This document shows, in pieces, positions 34,099 through 45,712 of a stretch of 64,000 bases of DNA. The translations under genes and the position numbers were made by a program. The notes beneath the pieces were generated by a model. The model did not search any database, was not told where the DNA came from, and was given only the letters and a program-made list of their open reading frames with translations. Position 1 is the stretch's first letter, and each line of letters starts with the position of its first letter. The DNA comes from Sordaria brevicollis (Eukaryota > Ascomycota > Sordariomycetes > Sordariales > Sordariaceae), in the NCBI GenBank assembly GCA_033439795.1, contig JAUTDP010000002.1, positions 1,364,001 to 1,428,000 of the forward strand. Reading direction: 5' to 3'.

Positions 34099-36700
34099 GA
34101 CGATGAATACAAGGACGATTACCATCATGCCCGCCCTCAGTCTGATGACATTCCGCACAATCGGGTAATAAAGAACTTAAAACCGGTGGAAAAGCTGCCT
34201 TTGTTTACATATACACCCGTAAGCCTTCCCCGGGCGTACGAAGATGCGCTCAATCGACTCGAGGAAACCCCGCATCTCGATTCTGCTTTTGAACAGCTTT
34301 AGGTAGCACGTACGATACCCCAAGACGGCAGGATTGAGCTCGCATTCAACTTTCGGTGTTCAATTGAACATGACAGGCAAAGGTGGAACGCATTGGGGGG
34401 ACATGGTTCTATAAGTGACGAGCGGGCGGACGAGTTGGTGGACGAGTGGAAGAAGACCCGCTCTTACGCAATTCCAATAATTGACAAGGAGGTTCGTGAG
34501 TTTTCCCGTCTCCAGACCGAATCTTGCACCGACGAGGCACGCCGCCTTTCGAAATTTCTTGTCGAACTTGCGAAATTTCCTTGTGGTGGGTTCCACGTCT
34601 GGGATTTGAGCCAAACCGCCTCCGCGGAGAATTCAGCTGAAACCGCCACCCACATATTCGGATACCAACTAGGAAGGTCATGTTTACGCATCTGGTTTCC
34701 TGTTAAAGAACTCAAAGGTAAAGAATACCCGGGTTCTCCGATTCATTCCCAACACTAACGTGACTTGAAGTCGATCGGCCTGATGAAATCTACCAGCAAC
34801 AGCATCCTGATGATTTGGAGTTTCCAGAAGGTCGGGCAACCGGCGTGTGGAACAGGATGATGTAGACACCCATGGTGTTGCTTAAATATTTAACAATAGC
34901 TTCTTGCTAACAATAGGGGAATTTCTTTTCCAGAGTCATCACGGGTCTTCAAGACGCGATTTCCGGCTCCAAAGATGAGTTCCTTCCGGTTGGGTGGGGA
35001 GACGATCCGCGTGACAGAGTCGTGCGATCAATCGAACGGCACCGAGAATGTAAGCGGAGAGGAGGAGGCAAAGCATCAAACCCATACACAGACGGTGGGA
35101 ATGAGTTCCACATAACGTTCTACGAGAAGATGAAATGGCCTCATTGGGCTCTAAACCACATGGCCGACAGAGGGACATGGAAAAAGAGGAAAATCGGAAC
35201 ATTATACGGAAGAACGAGCCCCTTTACAGAACCAGACTCGCGAGGCCATGACGGCCGCAGACAAGACGGTTCGTTGACATTTCGCAAATGCGCGATCACG
35301 GTAAGACTCATCCCTCTACCTTGGTGCCTGAAGTTGTCTTGATGCTGACACCCAGACATCCCCTATAGGTGCTTACAGTGGAGAGTCAGACAGTGCTCCA
35401 TAGGAAGGTATTCACTTTTCCTCCTTCAAGTTTCCATCTTATCCTTCATCTTGGCTATGCTAACATTTATAGGATCCCGCAAGTCCTTCCCCAGAACCCA
35501 CCAAACCCCAAGCTCCATCACGCAAGCATCATACCACTATGGTACTGGTGCCTACGGCATTTGACTTCTACGCAGGGCGAGACACTCTGGAAAGCCTAGC
35601 CAATGATCTTGCTCTCGTTTTGACCGAAAGGTCACTGCTCGAGCTGTTTGTTGTAGTTCGGTGCCTGGGACAGGTTGAAGCGAGGTGGAGAGAGTTGCTC
35701 GACTATATCGACAGCTTGCTAGACGAAGACTTTATGGATCCTAAAGCCTACACGCGCCTAATCCTCGACGACGACAAACTCAGCCGCTCCAGGCTATACT
35801 TTTGGACTCTCAGCTGTCTGAACGAGTTCATTGCGAGCCTTGACGATACGCAAAAGCAATGGACACTGTTCCGTGAGGCTCGTATTGATCCTATTTGGAA
35901 CATTGATGACGAGAAAGAGACCAAGGATCAAGATGGTGACCAGAAGCTGAAACTGTTGAGGGCCTGCGAGCTTCTCCAAGAGGGTGAACATCTCCGACAG
36001 AGCTTTGAGGATATTCTGGCTGAGTTCCGAGCCAAGGTTGGCGTGGTGCAGACACTTCGTGACGGGGTAAGACACTCTCTGCCCATTTCCACTTCTGTCA
36101 TGTTCTTGGTTGCCGACACTAACAACCCATTTCAACCACACAGCTCTTCAACGCCAGTGCTCTCATAGAAAGTCGCTCCTCCACTCGACTTGGCCAAAAC
36201 GTCCAGCTTCTGACCTACATCAGCATCTTCTACCTCCCACTGGGGTTCTGCGCAGTAAGTCCTGACTCGGCCTCGCACTGCACTAACACCTCCTCAGCCC
36301 AATCACCATGACCATGGGCACTTACTCACCCTCTATCTTCATACCACAGGCACTCTGGGCCGTCCCCAACATCGATGACCACAAAACCCGCATCCCCTTT
36401 GCCATAACCACCTCTCTGGTCTGCATCATCACCTTCACCGTCGTCTTCAACCTCAACAACATAGCCAATGCCCTCGGCAAGACGTACTTCAACCGACGCC
36501 AAAGGCTGGTGGAGGAGATGAAGGACGACCCCAACTCGGAGTGGTACGAGCGCCGCCAGTGGTTCGAGGAGTTCCCGCCCAATAGCGACAGGAAGACTCA
36601 CTCAGAGTGGTGGATCGTGAGGTACCAGTTTTCGAAGTGGTTTAGACGGAGGAAAAGTCCGGAGGGTGAGAAGAAGATGGGGGAGGGGGATCAGTCGTGA
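34099..36700 (+). CDS. CorA-like membrane protein, fungal type; 5' end unresolved
   Basis: Large fungal protein ending in a CorA-type pair of membrane helices. Supported exons: 34099-34218, 34303-34717, 34771-34861, 34934-35300, 35369-35407, 35473-36066, 36144-36254 and 36350-36700. The C-terminus contains LFNASALIESRSSTRLGQN, then helix one (VQLLTYISIFYLPLGFCAALWAVPN) and helix two (IPFAITTSLVCIITFTVVFNL). The Mg-channel GMN motif is absent, as in many fungal CorA-like proteins of unknown role, so ion transport should not be assumed. Residues before the helices are charged and helical. The open frame begins at 34099 behind an acceptor-like TAG with no ATG in frame, so at least one upstream exon is missing from this model. 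The first intron (34219-34302) is 84 nt, stop-free until its terminal TAG, and may instead be coding interrupted by a nonsense codon. Confidence 0.65.
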
Positions 36701-39700
36701 TGGAGGCTATGGAGAGGAAGGGGGTGGACTGTTCAACACAGTCGGGATCATACAGAGACGGTTGAAAGCAGGGAGTTCTTTTTCCACATGTCGTTGTTTT
36801 TTCTTCCATGTTTTTGGTTTAGTGATGCTTCTGAATCGAAGACTGCGTGATCTCTCAAACAATCCTGGGGTTGTTGTGCGGGGAAAACATTCCAGTGTCC
36901 ATGTTCCTTGCCAGGCGTTGTCCCAGGGTGTTAGTGCCAAGACGAGTGCACCGGTTGTCACTAACATCTGTCCCGCCCATATCAATAGACCAGCTGTTAG
37001 TGTTGACCGATGCACACTCATTTTCACTATCACCTGTTAGGCTGTTTGTGGTCGCACGTGCATGCAGAGCTTTGGCTTCCTTCAACGACCATCTAATAAG
37101 CTTCTGATTTTTCATCTTTTGATGCTTAACTTTCTTTCTACATCATCCACTGTTTATTGACCATGTCGCCCGCCGATGTCCCCGCACCGGGCTGAGCTGT
37201 TTTCAGCGGTGCCCCCAGCATCAGAGAGATTGGCTCATTTCCTTTGGCGGTCGCATAGCCACAATAAAAGAAAAAGAAGCAACGGTTTCATTCCAATCCT
37301 CCTTTTTTGGACAGAACGGCAGTTGAGTTAAGTGCCGTATGCCGGAAGCCGGATGACGCCCCACTTATTATCCGGACCGGTGCGGGCATCGGATGCTCCA
37401 CTCACGGACGTGTGGATCATTTGTCTCGGGCCATCGGCGGGGTACTGCGGTACTTTGCAGGCGACCTCGGGATGTGGCAGAGCACCGTCCCCGACCACTA
37501 AAATCTCACAACATAGACTGCTTCCAACACTGTCTCCTTTTTTCCTCAATCAACCTTCAATTCATCAACGCCGCACGTTGTCGGACGCCTTCAGTCTATG
37601 GCATTCTTCCCAACAACTTGCCTTGTCCCGACGTCGCTTTTGTCATCATTTGCTCTCAACCGCAGGCATCATCAATATGGCTCCCAGTTCCATATCATGA
37701 ATATCAGGATCCAACCAATACCGATTATTCTCCGATAATTCCAAATATCGAAGGATTAGTCTGATCGGGATGATGCGGGCCGGAGGGGCGAAGATGGTCA
37801 GTTGACCTATCTCTCTCAACAATGATGTCCATATCTCTGAATGGGGATTGGGTTCAGATTCAACTGGCCTGACTGGTAAGCACATCATCGTGTCGTTGAC
37901 TCGATAGAGACGGAACCCTTCACCGCCCTCCGATCTCGCGGGCCCTTCCCTCCAACAGGACAGCCAGTCCGGTGTGGTGGTCCCTTCAGCTCTCATCTGA
38001 TGTTCTGCCAATACGGCTAATCACCTTCGGGAAGAGGCCATATGCAAAAGGAAACCGGTGAGCTTCCAGGCACCCCCATTACTCAACAAGAGAGGAAAAA
38101 GACGTTTGGCCGGTTTGTCTTTTTGGGAAATGAAACGCCATTACCGAGCACGGACTGATTGGTGAGAACATGGCTAACCACACCCATACAGACAAGACCA
38201 TGACACGAAAGGAGATGGAGGGTTGACGGAAAACGCCCCTGGCTTTGTCGTCCCGTGGCTGTTTTAAGGCTTGTGAGCCGGAGCATTCCAGCTTTCTTAT
38301 ACCTGCACAAAGGACCAATTGCGCCGAATACCACCACCGCGGGTCTGCTCTTTTCAGCTCTGTCAGAAATTCTTGGGACGCCCGCGGACTACGCCCCTAG
38401 CGAAGCCCTAGCGAGTCGTGATTACAACAGGAGGATGTAACCCTGGGACTTCGTTAGCGTCGCTGCGGGCTCGCGGCTACGGCGTGCTTTCCGTGCTACG
38501 GTCACTACGGTCACTACGGCACACTCGCTTCTTCAACACCCTCAGCAAGTTGGTGTGGCTCGTGTGGGTAGCAGCTTGGCATAAGCCCGCAAGGTGCTAA
38601 AGAATTCCATATTCTTAACCAATGGCGGCAGCTGGTTTTGGACCTTGACCATGACACGAATCCTTCCCTCCAACGTGGCAAAGCACCAACTGAACGACGA
38701 CACATCATTTTATACCGGCATGAGCACATCTGATCATGGAGAAAATTGCTCGAGTCTTCCATCGGCTTGCCCGAGATTGCTCAACACCAAGCCCTTGAAC
38801 CCTTCTAGACCTTCCCAGCGCCTTCGATACACTGTTGTTACAGACTGATTATCCCATCTTTTCCGTCAAGGACTGACGTCTTTGAGGTGGATTGATAATG
38901 AGACAAGAGCCCACTTCACCGCATCAAGAGTCCCGCAAAGGGACGGGCCTCAGCTGCTCTTGTCCCTTCTCCTCACGGTCACTCGGATCCTAACCAGTCC
39001 ACGGCAGCTCTGTCATCCCGTCGACCACGGGCCAGGACTACCAGGCAGTGCACCTCCTCAAAGGCCGCCAGAGATACTTGGCATATAGCAGTCCTATCCC
39101 TTTCCTTCCTAGGCCGATCATCGAGCAGGGAGTCACACTTCGCGTAACCAAGGAAGGATGCTTGCCGCACGACCAACACGCTGCTGAGAAGCAAACCTTC
39201 ATTTGGTCCTCCTTCACCGGCTTCGGCTAGCTTCGCTCCCACAAGTCCGACGGCCGCCCACATTTCTATAAAATACTATACAGGAAATAGACCATGCGCC
39301 GCAGCATGATAGGGTGGTGCCATGGCATGGTGTTGCAAATCGTGGGGGTGTACCTTGAGACCGGCGGGAGGCATCAGTGAAGCTGCAGGATCTTGCATGC
39401 TTTCCGTTGCGTATCGTGATTAACCTGAGCCGATTGGATAGTAATCCTGTCAAAGAGGATACATGCATGAGGGGAGCAATCACGATGGCTCATCAAACTT
39501 CCATCTGTGTTCCTGGAACTACGCTACACTTACTACAGTAGTGGCCTTGACGATTACACAAGTGTATCCTTGCGAGACACTGATTACTGATATGCCTTCA
39601 GCTCGCTCATTCCTGTGGAGACGATGCTTCAGTGTTCAAAGGAAGTGACGACGACAGCGGCTTGTCCCGCCCCTCCTTCCGTCACTACTTGATTTCTTTA

Positions 39701-39742
39701 TTACTTTAACCCCCACGTGGATGACTTCAACGGCTCTTCAAC
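36701..39742. other. 3.0-kb gene-free region
   Basis: Short overlapping frames occur on both strands (for example 37332-37764 plus and 37646-38011 minus) with no domain or splice support. A GC-rich patch at about 38380-38530 contains the direct repeat CGGTCACTA. I see no terminal repeats or recognisable transposase remnant. Confidence 0.4.
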
Positions 39743-42052
39743 ATGCGGCTTTTCTCGCGTATTTCCGGCGTCATTGGCGCGGTGTTTGGTGAATGCATGG
39801 CTGCCACAAATCTGGCGGTCTCGCGAGTCTTCGGCTTTCGCCATGAAAGTGCAGAGGTTGTTCGCGAGGAAGCTATCGGAAAAAGGGATACGAACAGATA
39901 CCAACCAGCCTCTGAAGTCCCTAAACACCATCGGCAAGATACCATCTCTATACGGACCCTCGACAGCCCTTATTCACCCAAAGTATCAGCGACTAGTACC
40001 CTCATCGACGATACCAGTTACTTGACGACCCTCTCCAAGCAACCTTCACCATCCCTGTCTGTGGAGGAGATCATGACCCTCGCTAAACCAACAATCGAGA
40101 AGCTGCTTCAAGATTCCGGGAGTGTAGGGGCTTCTCTAGGAGTCTTACGCCATGACGAACGGCATTTTCTCAACGTGGGGGCACGGAGTCTGGATGTTAC
40201 TGCATGTCCAGACCATGATACCGTCTACCTTATCTCCTCCATGACAAAACCAATCATTGCCGCTGCAGTGGGCATTCTGATGGATGACTTCCCAAAGTAT
40301 CACCTAAAGTTCGATACCCCGGTCTCAACAGTCCTGCCAGAGATCCAAAACAGTCCCGGCATACAAACGACGTACACCAATCAAGAGCTCTGTATTGGTG
40401 ACCTGTTAGATCTCCGGTCATCGTTTCAATGGATGACAAACCTTTGGGAGAGCCCCGACGGCGATCTTCCGTGGAAAACGATAGATCCAATTATGTCACT
40501 ACTCCTACATCTTCCAGCAAACAACAAGTACACATCTCATGAGGCATTCGTACACAACCGGAACTATTCCAATGAGTGTTTTGCGTTGTTAGTCGCCATT
40601 ATCGAGAGGAAGACCGGAAGTCCATGGACGGAATTTCTTCGCCAAAAGGTTTTAGAGCCACTCGGGATGCATAACACATTGGTCGGGCTGACTGAAGCTG
40701 AGAGAAACAACCCTACTTTTGCCAAACCACATTCGGTTCAGGTGACAGGAATCATGCCGGATTTGGTCAAATGCACAGATGCCCAAGGGCAAGTGTCCAG
40801 GACCAAAATCGCAGAATGCTTCGACAGACACTACGGGACCATACCACAACCCGTTGAAATCCTTCCATCGCAAGCTTCAAGCACCAGTTATGCCGGACCG
40901 TCACCGCTCGCCGGGGCAGCAGGTATCATGTCTACCACTTCGGATCTCCTCATGTTCTACAGCAAGCTTATTGAGGTCTACAACCAGCGACAACCGGAGC
41001 AGGATAGCAAGGTGTTCCCGTTTCCAGAACATCTCAGCACTCCACTGGAGCGCGGCATAAACCGCCTCTTCGCCCACATGGAAAGCAGACTTGGTCCTGA
41101 CCCGACCGCCAGCACATGCACCTACTCTGGCGGATGGAATACCGTCAGCGTGCCGATGAGTCCCGAAGAGCGAAACGCCTGTCCGAGACCACGATGGCCA
41201 GGCGCAGATGGTGACAATGCAAGGCGACTGGAAAGCGCTATTAAGAGCAAGATCCACGGCAACGATCTGGATTATTCCTTCTTTCTCACCAAGTCCAATC
41301 GGCATTCCTCTGACACTATCAACGACCCAAGCCAGAAACAGAAACACCTTGCTCTCTACCACGGAGGTAACATGGTAGGCGCCACGTCCTTTTGCTGGCT
41401 GCTTCCTGACCATGAAACAGCCGTAGTGGTGCTTTGCAACACGAGAGGTTTCCTATTTGATGCTGCGAATCTCAGTGGCATGCTACTGGCCGAGTGTTTG
41501 TATCTCGCCGAGTCAGACCAAGATACAGGATCCGTCATGGAGCGTGTCAAGCAGGCTTGCAGAGATACGGAACGGATGGCCAAGGCGATACAAATTGACT
41601 ATCTCCACGATCTGACGAAGTACGAACATGCACTCACTTCACGGTTCCGTAAACTGGGCCCTGCTTCAAATGGCACGGCTGCAGAAGAGCTAGAAGGCCG
41701 ATACGAACTCAACAAAGACGTCTTCATCACAATCACCACAGAGGACAGAGGCCCAATTCTGCGTCTCTACGGTACCGGATACGGATACTTACTCCGCCAC
41801 TCGCACGGAAAGAATACAGTAACCGACGGTCTGGAAAAGACAATGACCTTCGCCCAGCCCATGGCTGAGCTGATAGCACGTGGAGTCGGAGGGACAAACA
41901 GGTTGAGAATTGAGGACTTTGTGGTGGTGTTCAAGCGGGCGAGCACAGACGGTGCATGGGAAGGGTTTGAATGGAACTTTGCAAGGGATAAGGCGCAGAG
42001 AGAAAGACGAGGGGGCACGAGCCCGTACTTTTGGCGTCGGTCAAACGAGTAA
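39743..42052 (+). CDS. Serine beta-lactamase-fold protein (class C / LACTB-like), 769 aa
   Basis: Single-exon gene. The serine-hydrolase triad of the beta-lactamase/penicillin-binding fold is complete: SMTK with Ser166 and Lys169, the Y-S-N motif at 275-277 (RNYSNECF), and HGG at 540-542 (LYHGGNMVGA). Ascomycetes have many such proteins, acting as esterases, thioesterases in polyketide pathways, or of unknown function; no bacterial-type antibiotic role is implied. Compared with class C enzymes (about 360-400 aa) it has an N-terminal extension of roughly 110 residues and a C-terminal domain of about 200 residues. The N-terminus (MRLFSRISGVIGAVFGECMA) is mildly hydrophobic but is not a convincing signal peptide. 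No biosynthetic cluster neighbours are seen. Confidence 0.85.
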   Translation: MRLFSRISGVIGAVFGECMAATNLAVSRVFGFRHESAEVVREEAIGKRDTNRYQPASEVPKHHRQDTISIRTLDSPYSPKVSATSTLIDDTSYLTTLSKQPSPSLSVEEIMTLAKPTIEKLLQDSGSVGASLGVLRHDERHFLNVGARSLDVTACPDHDTVYLISSMTKPIIAAAVGILMDDFPKYHLKFDTPVSTVLPEIQNSPGIQTTYTNQELCIGDLLDLRSSFQWMTNLWESPDGDLPWKTIDPIMSLLLHLPANNKYTSHEAFVHNRNYSNECFALLVAIIERKTGSPWTEFLRQKVLEPLGMHNTLVGLTEAERNNPTFAKPHSVQVTGIMPDLVKCTDAQGQVSRTKIAECFDRHYGTIPQPVEILPSQASSTSYAGPSPLAGAAGIMSTTSDLLMFYSKLIEVYNQRQPEQDSKVFPFPEHLSTPLERGINRLFAHMESRLGPDPTASTCTYSGGWNTVSVPMSPEERNACPRPRWPGADGDNARRLESAIKSKIHGNDLDYSFFLTKSNRHSSDTINDPSQKQKHLALYHGGNMVGATSFCWLLPDHETAVVVLCNTRGFLFDAANLSGMLLAECLYLAESDQDTGSVMERVKQACRDTERMAKAIQIDYLHDLTKYEHALTSRFRKLGPASNGTAAEELEGRYELNKDVFITITTEDRGPILRLYGTGYGYLLRHSHGKNTVTDGLEKTMTFAQPMAELIARGVGGTNRLRIEDFVVVFKRASTDGAWEGFEWNFARDKAQRERRGGTSPYFWRRSNE

Positions 42053-43031
42053 CTTGCTTAGAGCGAGCGACTGTGTGGTTATATTAAATGCGTGGAAGCC
42101 TTGTCATCGTGGCTTGCGAGCAAAAGTGGCTGTGGTACTGGCATCGCCGAGTGTCTTCAGGAGTTAGAATGGTGGTTCAGATGGAGCATCGTCTTGGGTG
42201 GTGAGTTTCGGTTCGGGCATTGTTGTATGATTTGTATTTTTCTTGCTGCATTCCACGGTAACTAGAAAGCGCTTAACATTTCTTGTATCCCTGTTTCACT
42301 GCTTTGTTTCTGCTTTGACGGATGGATAACCGCGGACTATCATTCTGGACCGCGATGCATCATATGAATCTGGACCAAGGTCAGTACACCCTCTCGGCTC
42401 AGCTATGCATCCCGCCTTTATATCACGAGTTAGTCACTGATATTGTCAAGGGTCGCTTGCCACTCCGTACGACATAGTCTGACGAGGCTGGACCCCCATG
42501 GACTCGAAGTTGTTCACAGTCAACACGTGGTCTAGGCTTTGACGTGCGACCTGCCGCGGGCGCCTATAGACTCGACCCGCGTCCCTCGCCTCGTGGTAAC
42601 AAAGCAGAATCCTTTCACCCTCCACATACTAACAATGGAACTTCCCGCCATCCCGCGCTCATTGAGTCCCCATGAAACAAGCTTTCGGTCACCCAACCGC
42701 ATACAATGGGCATTGAACAATGGCTCTTGGCTGTCAGGCACAATGGAGCGGATACTAATAGACCCCATGGGACATGATGCGGGAGAGCAGTTGCACTGTT
42801 CACCGCGGGCGGGTGAGATGCGTCGACTGAATAACTTGCTGGCCACCCTTGGTCTCAAGCTCTTCCTCGTTTTCCCTTCAATACGTTCATTTTCGTCCTT
42901 CTTACATAGTGCAGGCCACTTCCACGATCGTTTGATCTCGAGTCTTTAACCGCCAAGACATTACATCTCGAGTCTTGATACTCGACAAATAGACACTCGA
43001 CAAGTCAAGTCTCTACACAAGAGCAAACACG
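42053..43031. other. Intergenic region upstream of the AA11 gene
   Basis: No gene supported. Just upstream of the AA11 start, at about 42930-43005, there are short direct repeats of 'ctcgagtctt' and 'actcgacaa'. These may be promoter elements. Confidence 0.4.
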
Positions 43032-45008
43032 ATGATGCCCTTCTCGGCACTCTCGACCACAGGGGCAGCAAAGCCGGTCTTTGCCCTCCTCCTCGTCGTC
43101 CTCTCCACGCTCACCCCCCTCGTAGCCTCCCACGCCCTCATGGCGGAACCCATCCCCTACGCCTCCCCCATCCAGGCCAACGGCCCCGTAGAAGGCAGCA
43201 CCTTCCCCTGCCACAACGGCGGAGGCGCCCTCACCCCTCCAGCCTCCGGCTACAACATCTACCCCCTCGGCTCCAAACAACCACTCAAGTTCACCGGCAC
43301 CGCCATCCACGGCGGCGGCTCCTGCCAAATCTCCATCACCTACGACACCCCAGTCACCAAGGACTCCAAGTTCAAAGTCATCAAGTCCATTGAAGGTGGT
43401 TGTCCAGCCCGCAACGAGGCGGCCAACCGAAACGGCGACAGCGCCGAGCAGCCCAACCCTGACGAGTACGAGTTCACCATCCCGGACGACATTCCCACGG
43501 GTAACGGCACCATCGCGTGGACTTGGTTCAACAAGATTGGCAATCGCGAGATGTACATGGCTTGTGCTCCCCTCCAGCTTACGGGGACGGATAAGCCCAA
43601 TGCCAAGCAGAACTTTGACAGTTTGCCGGAGATTTTCAAGGCGAATATTGGTAACGGGTGTGGAACTCCGGATAGCAAAGATATTTTGTTTCCGAATCCG
43701 GGGAAGAATGTTGAGAAGTTGAATGGAAAGACGGAGGCGTTTGCGACGCCGACGGGCCAGGGGTGTGAGAAACCTAGTGCTGGTGGTGCGGCGGCTACGA
43801 CTGCTGGCGGTGGTGCGGCCACGAGTGTCGCTCCCGGGACTTCGGCCGCTGCTACCGGGACTACTAAAGCGAGTTCGGCTGCGGCATCTTCTGCTCCTGC
43901 TTCTGCTCCTGCTCCTACTGGAGGAGTGTTTGTCACGACCGCTGTGTCAGCGGCTGCGTCCACAGGAACGGCCGGGGCAACTGGTGTTTTCGTCACTGTG
44001 CCGTCAGATGGTGCTGCATCGGCTACTGGTACAGCTACTGTTCAACCGGTATCTTCTTCCACTGCTGCTCCTCCAGCTTCCTCTTCCGCTGTTGCTTCTT
44101 CCGCCCAAGCTTGCTCAGCCCCCGCCGCCTCTTCCTCTCCAGCCGCTGCTCCCTCCTCATCCGCCGCCGCTGCTTCTCCCTCCTCCTCCTCCGCAGCCTC
44201 CAGTACCATCCCCTCAACCCTCCAAACCTCCACCCTCCCCGGTACCACCACCACCACCACCACCACCACCATCGCCGCTTCCGCAGCCGGCACCTCCGCC
44301 CGCGCCGAAACCCTCGCCGAAACCGTGCCCCCCACAGGCGCCTGCCCCGCCACCCAAGACGGTTGGTACATCTGCCACCTAGCCGCCGGCGCGAACTACG
44401 GGTCGTTCTACCACCGGTGCGCCTCCGGGCGGTGGACCGATAAGATGCCCGTCCCCAAGGGGATGCAATGCACGATTAAAGGCAGCGTCACGGACGCCGC
44501 CGCGCGAAACGCTCCCGAAGCGGAGCTGACGCTGGAAATCGATGAGCCGCTCAAGATTATTCCTGTTTCGAATACGGAGACGCAGTTGGTTACTTATAGG
44601 AGTGAGCCTACGGGGACAACGGGGGTGGCTGTGACGACGGCGTCGATGAATGCGCCGGTTAGGGCTACTGGGGCTCCTGAGACGAAAAGGAGGAAGAGAG
44701 ATGAAAGTGGGGAGGATTTCTATTCTTACGAAACTACCGAGGAAGTCAGCCAAGAGCAGGACCAGGAACAAGAGGTGGACTCGACGGTCGAGCGCCGGAT
44801 TGAAGGGGATAGGAAGGCGATTATCAACTCGAAGAAGCCGGCTCCTCGATTTTTTAGGAGCAGTCGTCGTCATTTTGCTCGTCATGGTCATGGTCAGCAT
44901 AAACATGATCATGGTCGTAAGAAGAGGTGGAATGAGGTTGAGGTTGAGCGTGTGGAGGAGAAGAGAAACGGGAATGACGATGCCGAGGATTATTATGAGT
45001 TTTCATGA
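43032..45008 (+). CDS. AA11 lytic polysaccharide monooxygenase with X278-like module and His-rich tail
   Basis: Single-exon gene, 658 aa. A 33-residue signal peptide precedes His34 of HALMAEPIPYASP. The copper site fits the AA11 (chitin-active) family: mature His1, His60 (residue 93 in AIHGGGSCQIS) and axial Tyr142 (residue 175 in REMYMACAPL). After the catalytic domain (to about residue 250) comes a long Ala/Ser/Thr/Pro linker with a Thr run. A Cys-containing module follows at about 436-478 (CPATQDGWYICH... RCASGRW... GMQCT), resembling the X278 module found after AA11 domains. Unusually, the protein then continues for about 180 residues, with dibasic clusters (KRRKR and KKRW, possible Kex2 sites) and a His-rich stretch HFARHGHGQHKHDHGRKKR. 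The tail ends in acidic residues. A second ATG at 43035 is immediately adjacent. Confidence 0.88.
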   Translation: MMPFSALSTTGAAKPVFALLLVVLSTLTPLVASHALMAEPIPYASPIQANGPVEGSTFPCHNGGGALTPPASGYNIYPLGSKQPLKFTGTAIHGGGSCQISITYDTPVTKDSKFKVIKSIEGGCPARNEAANRNGDSAEQPNPDEYEFTIPDDIPTGNGTIAWTWFNKIGNREMYMACAPLQLTGTDKPNAKQNFDSLPEIFKANIGNGCGTPDSKDILFPNPGKNVEKLNGKTEAFATPTGQGCEKPSAGGAAATTAGGGAATSVAPGTSAAATGTTKASSAAASSAPASAPAPTGGVFVTTAVSAAASTGTAGATGVFVTVPSDGAASATGTATVQPVSSSTAAPPASSSAVASSAQACSAPAASSSPAAAPSSSAAAASPSSSSAASSTIPSTLQTSTLPGTTTTTTTTTIAASAAGTSARAETLAETVPPTGACPATQDGWYICHLAAGANYGSFYHRCASGRWTDKMPVPKGMQCTIKGSVTDAAARNAPEAELTLEIDEPLKIIPVSNTETQLVTYRSEPTGTTGVAVTTASMNAPVRATGAPETKRRKRDESGEDFYSYETTEEVSQEQDQEQEVDSTVERRIEGDRKAIINSKKPAPRFFRSSRRHFARHGHGQHKHDHGRKKRWNEVEVERVEEKRNGNDDAEDYYEFS

Positions 45009-45602
45009 GGAGTTTTTCGAGGTAGCGCTTTGTAAACTTTCTTTGGATGTGGAATCCAGATTGTTAGGAGTACGGGAATGGTAGGGAAAGGGAGGGGGAT
45101 TTTTGGATAATATAGGCAAGTTGGATAGGTGAAGGGGGCTTGGAGGAGTAGAATGTATGATATTTTTCTTTTGTCTTCCTTAGTTGTCTTATCAAACTCT
45201 TTTTCCTTTTTCCCTAAAACTGACAATTTCTTGTCAATGATGTGTGACGCCATTTTCCGAATACTTGGATATCAGGATGGTACATTGTTACCAGTCACTG
45301 TAGCTTACATGCAATGTTTCAATGGTTGTTGATTCGAGGTATCTTTATAATGCAGTTAACATCGTGATGTTTTGCTCCGCTTCCTTCGTGCGGTTTTGGA
45401 AAGCTTCGTAGGAAACTTTCAAAGAGAAGCTTAGAAATTAAAATGTGGAAAACAGAATAAATAAGCGAACAATCACACCATCGTGTTATTGTTTTCCTAA
45501 TCATGTCGATGTTGCCAAAAACAAGTTGTACATACCTAGCGCATGCACTACCGTCAGCAAACATAAGCACTCGCTCCCAACGGTTTTGGTACAATCTACT
45601 TT
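45009..45602. other. Intergenic region between AA11 and tRNA-Leu
   Basis: AT-rich 3' flank of AA11 and 5' flank of the tRNA gene. No other feature seen. Confidence 0.45.
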
Positions 45603-45712
45603 GCCGAAATGGCCGAGTGGTCTAAGGCGCTTGACTTAAGTTTGTGTTCGTCAGAATCTTAAGGTCTTCAAGTTCTCGCGAGAGAGCGTGGGTTCGAACC
45701 CCACTTTCGGCA
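45603..45712 (+). tRNA. tRNA-Leu (UAA) with 26-nt intron
   Basis: Acceptor arms GCCGAAA and TTTCGGC pair, with discriminator A. The anticodon arm is CTTGA/TCAAG around a loop starting CTTAAG, so the anticodon is TAA. An intron of about 26 nt follows position 37 and contains TCTTAAGG, which can pair with the anticodon region as in other eukaryotic tRNA introns. The long variable arm CTCGCGAGAG and T arm GTGGGTTCGAACCCCAC are typical of tRNA-Leu. A TTTTT terminator follows at 45716-45720. Confidence 0.95.

Noticed and set aside
37332..38337. Several 80-124-codon frames on both strands
   Set aside because: No start context, intron logic or recognisable domain; they overlap each other antisense.
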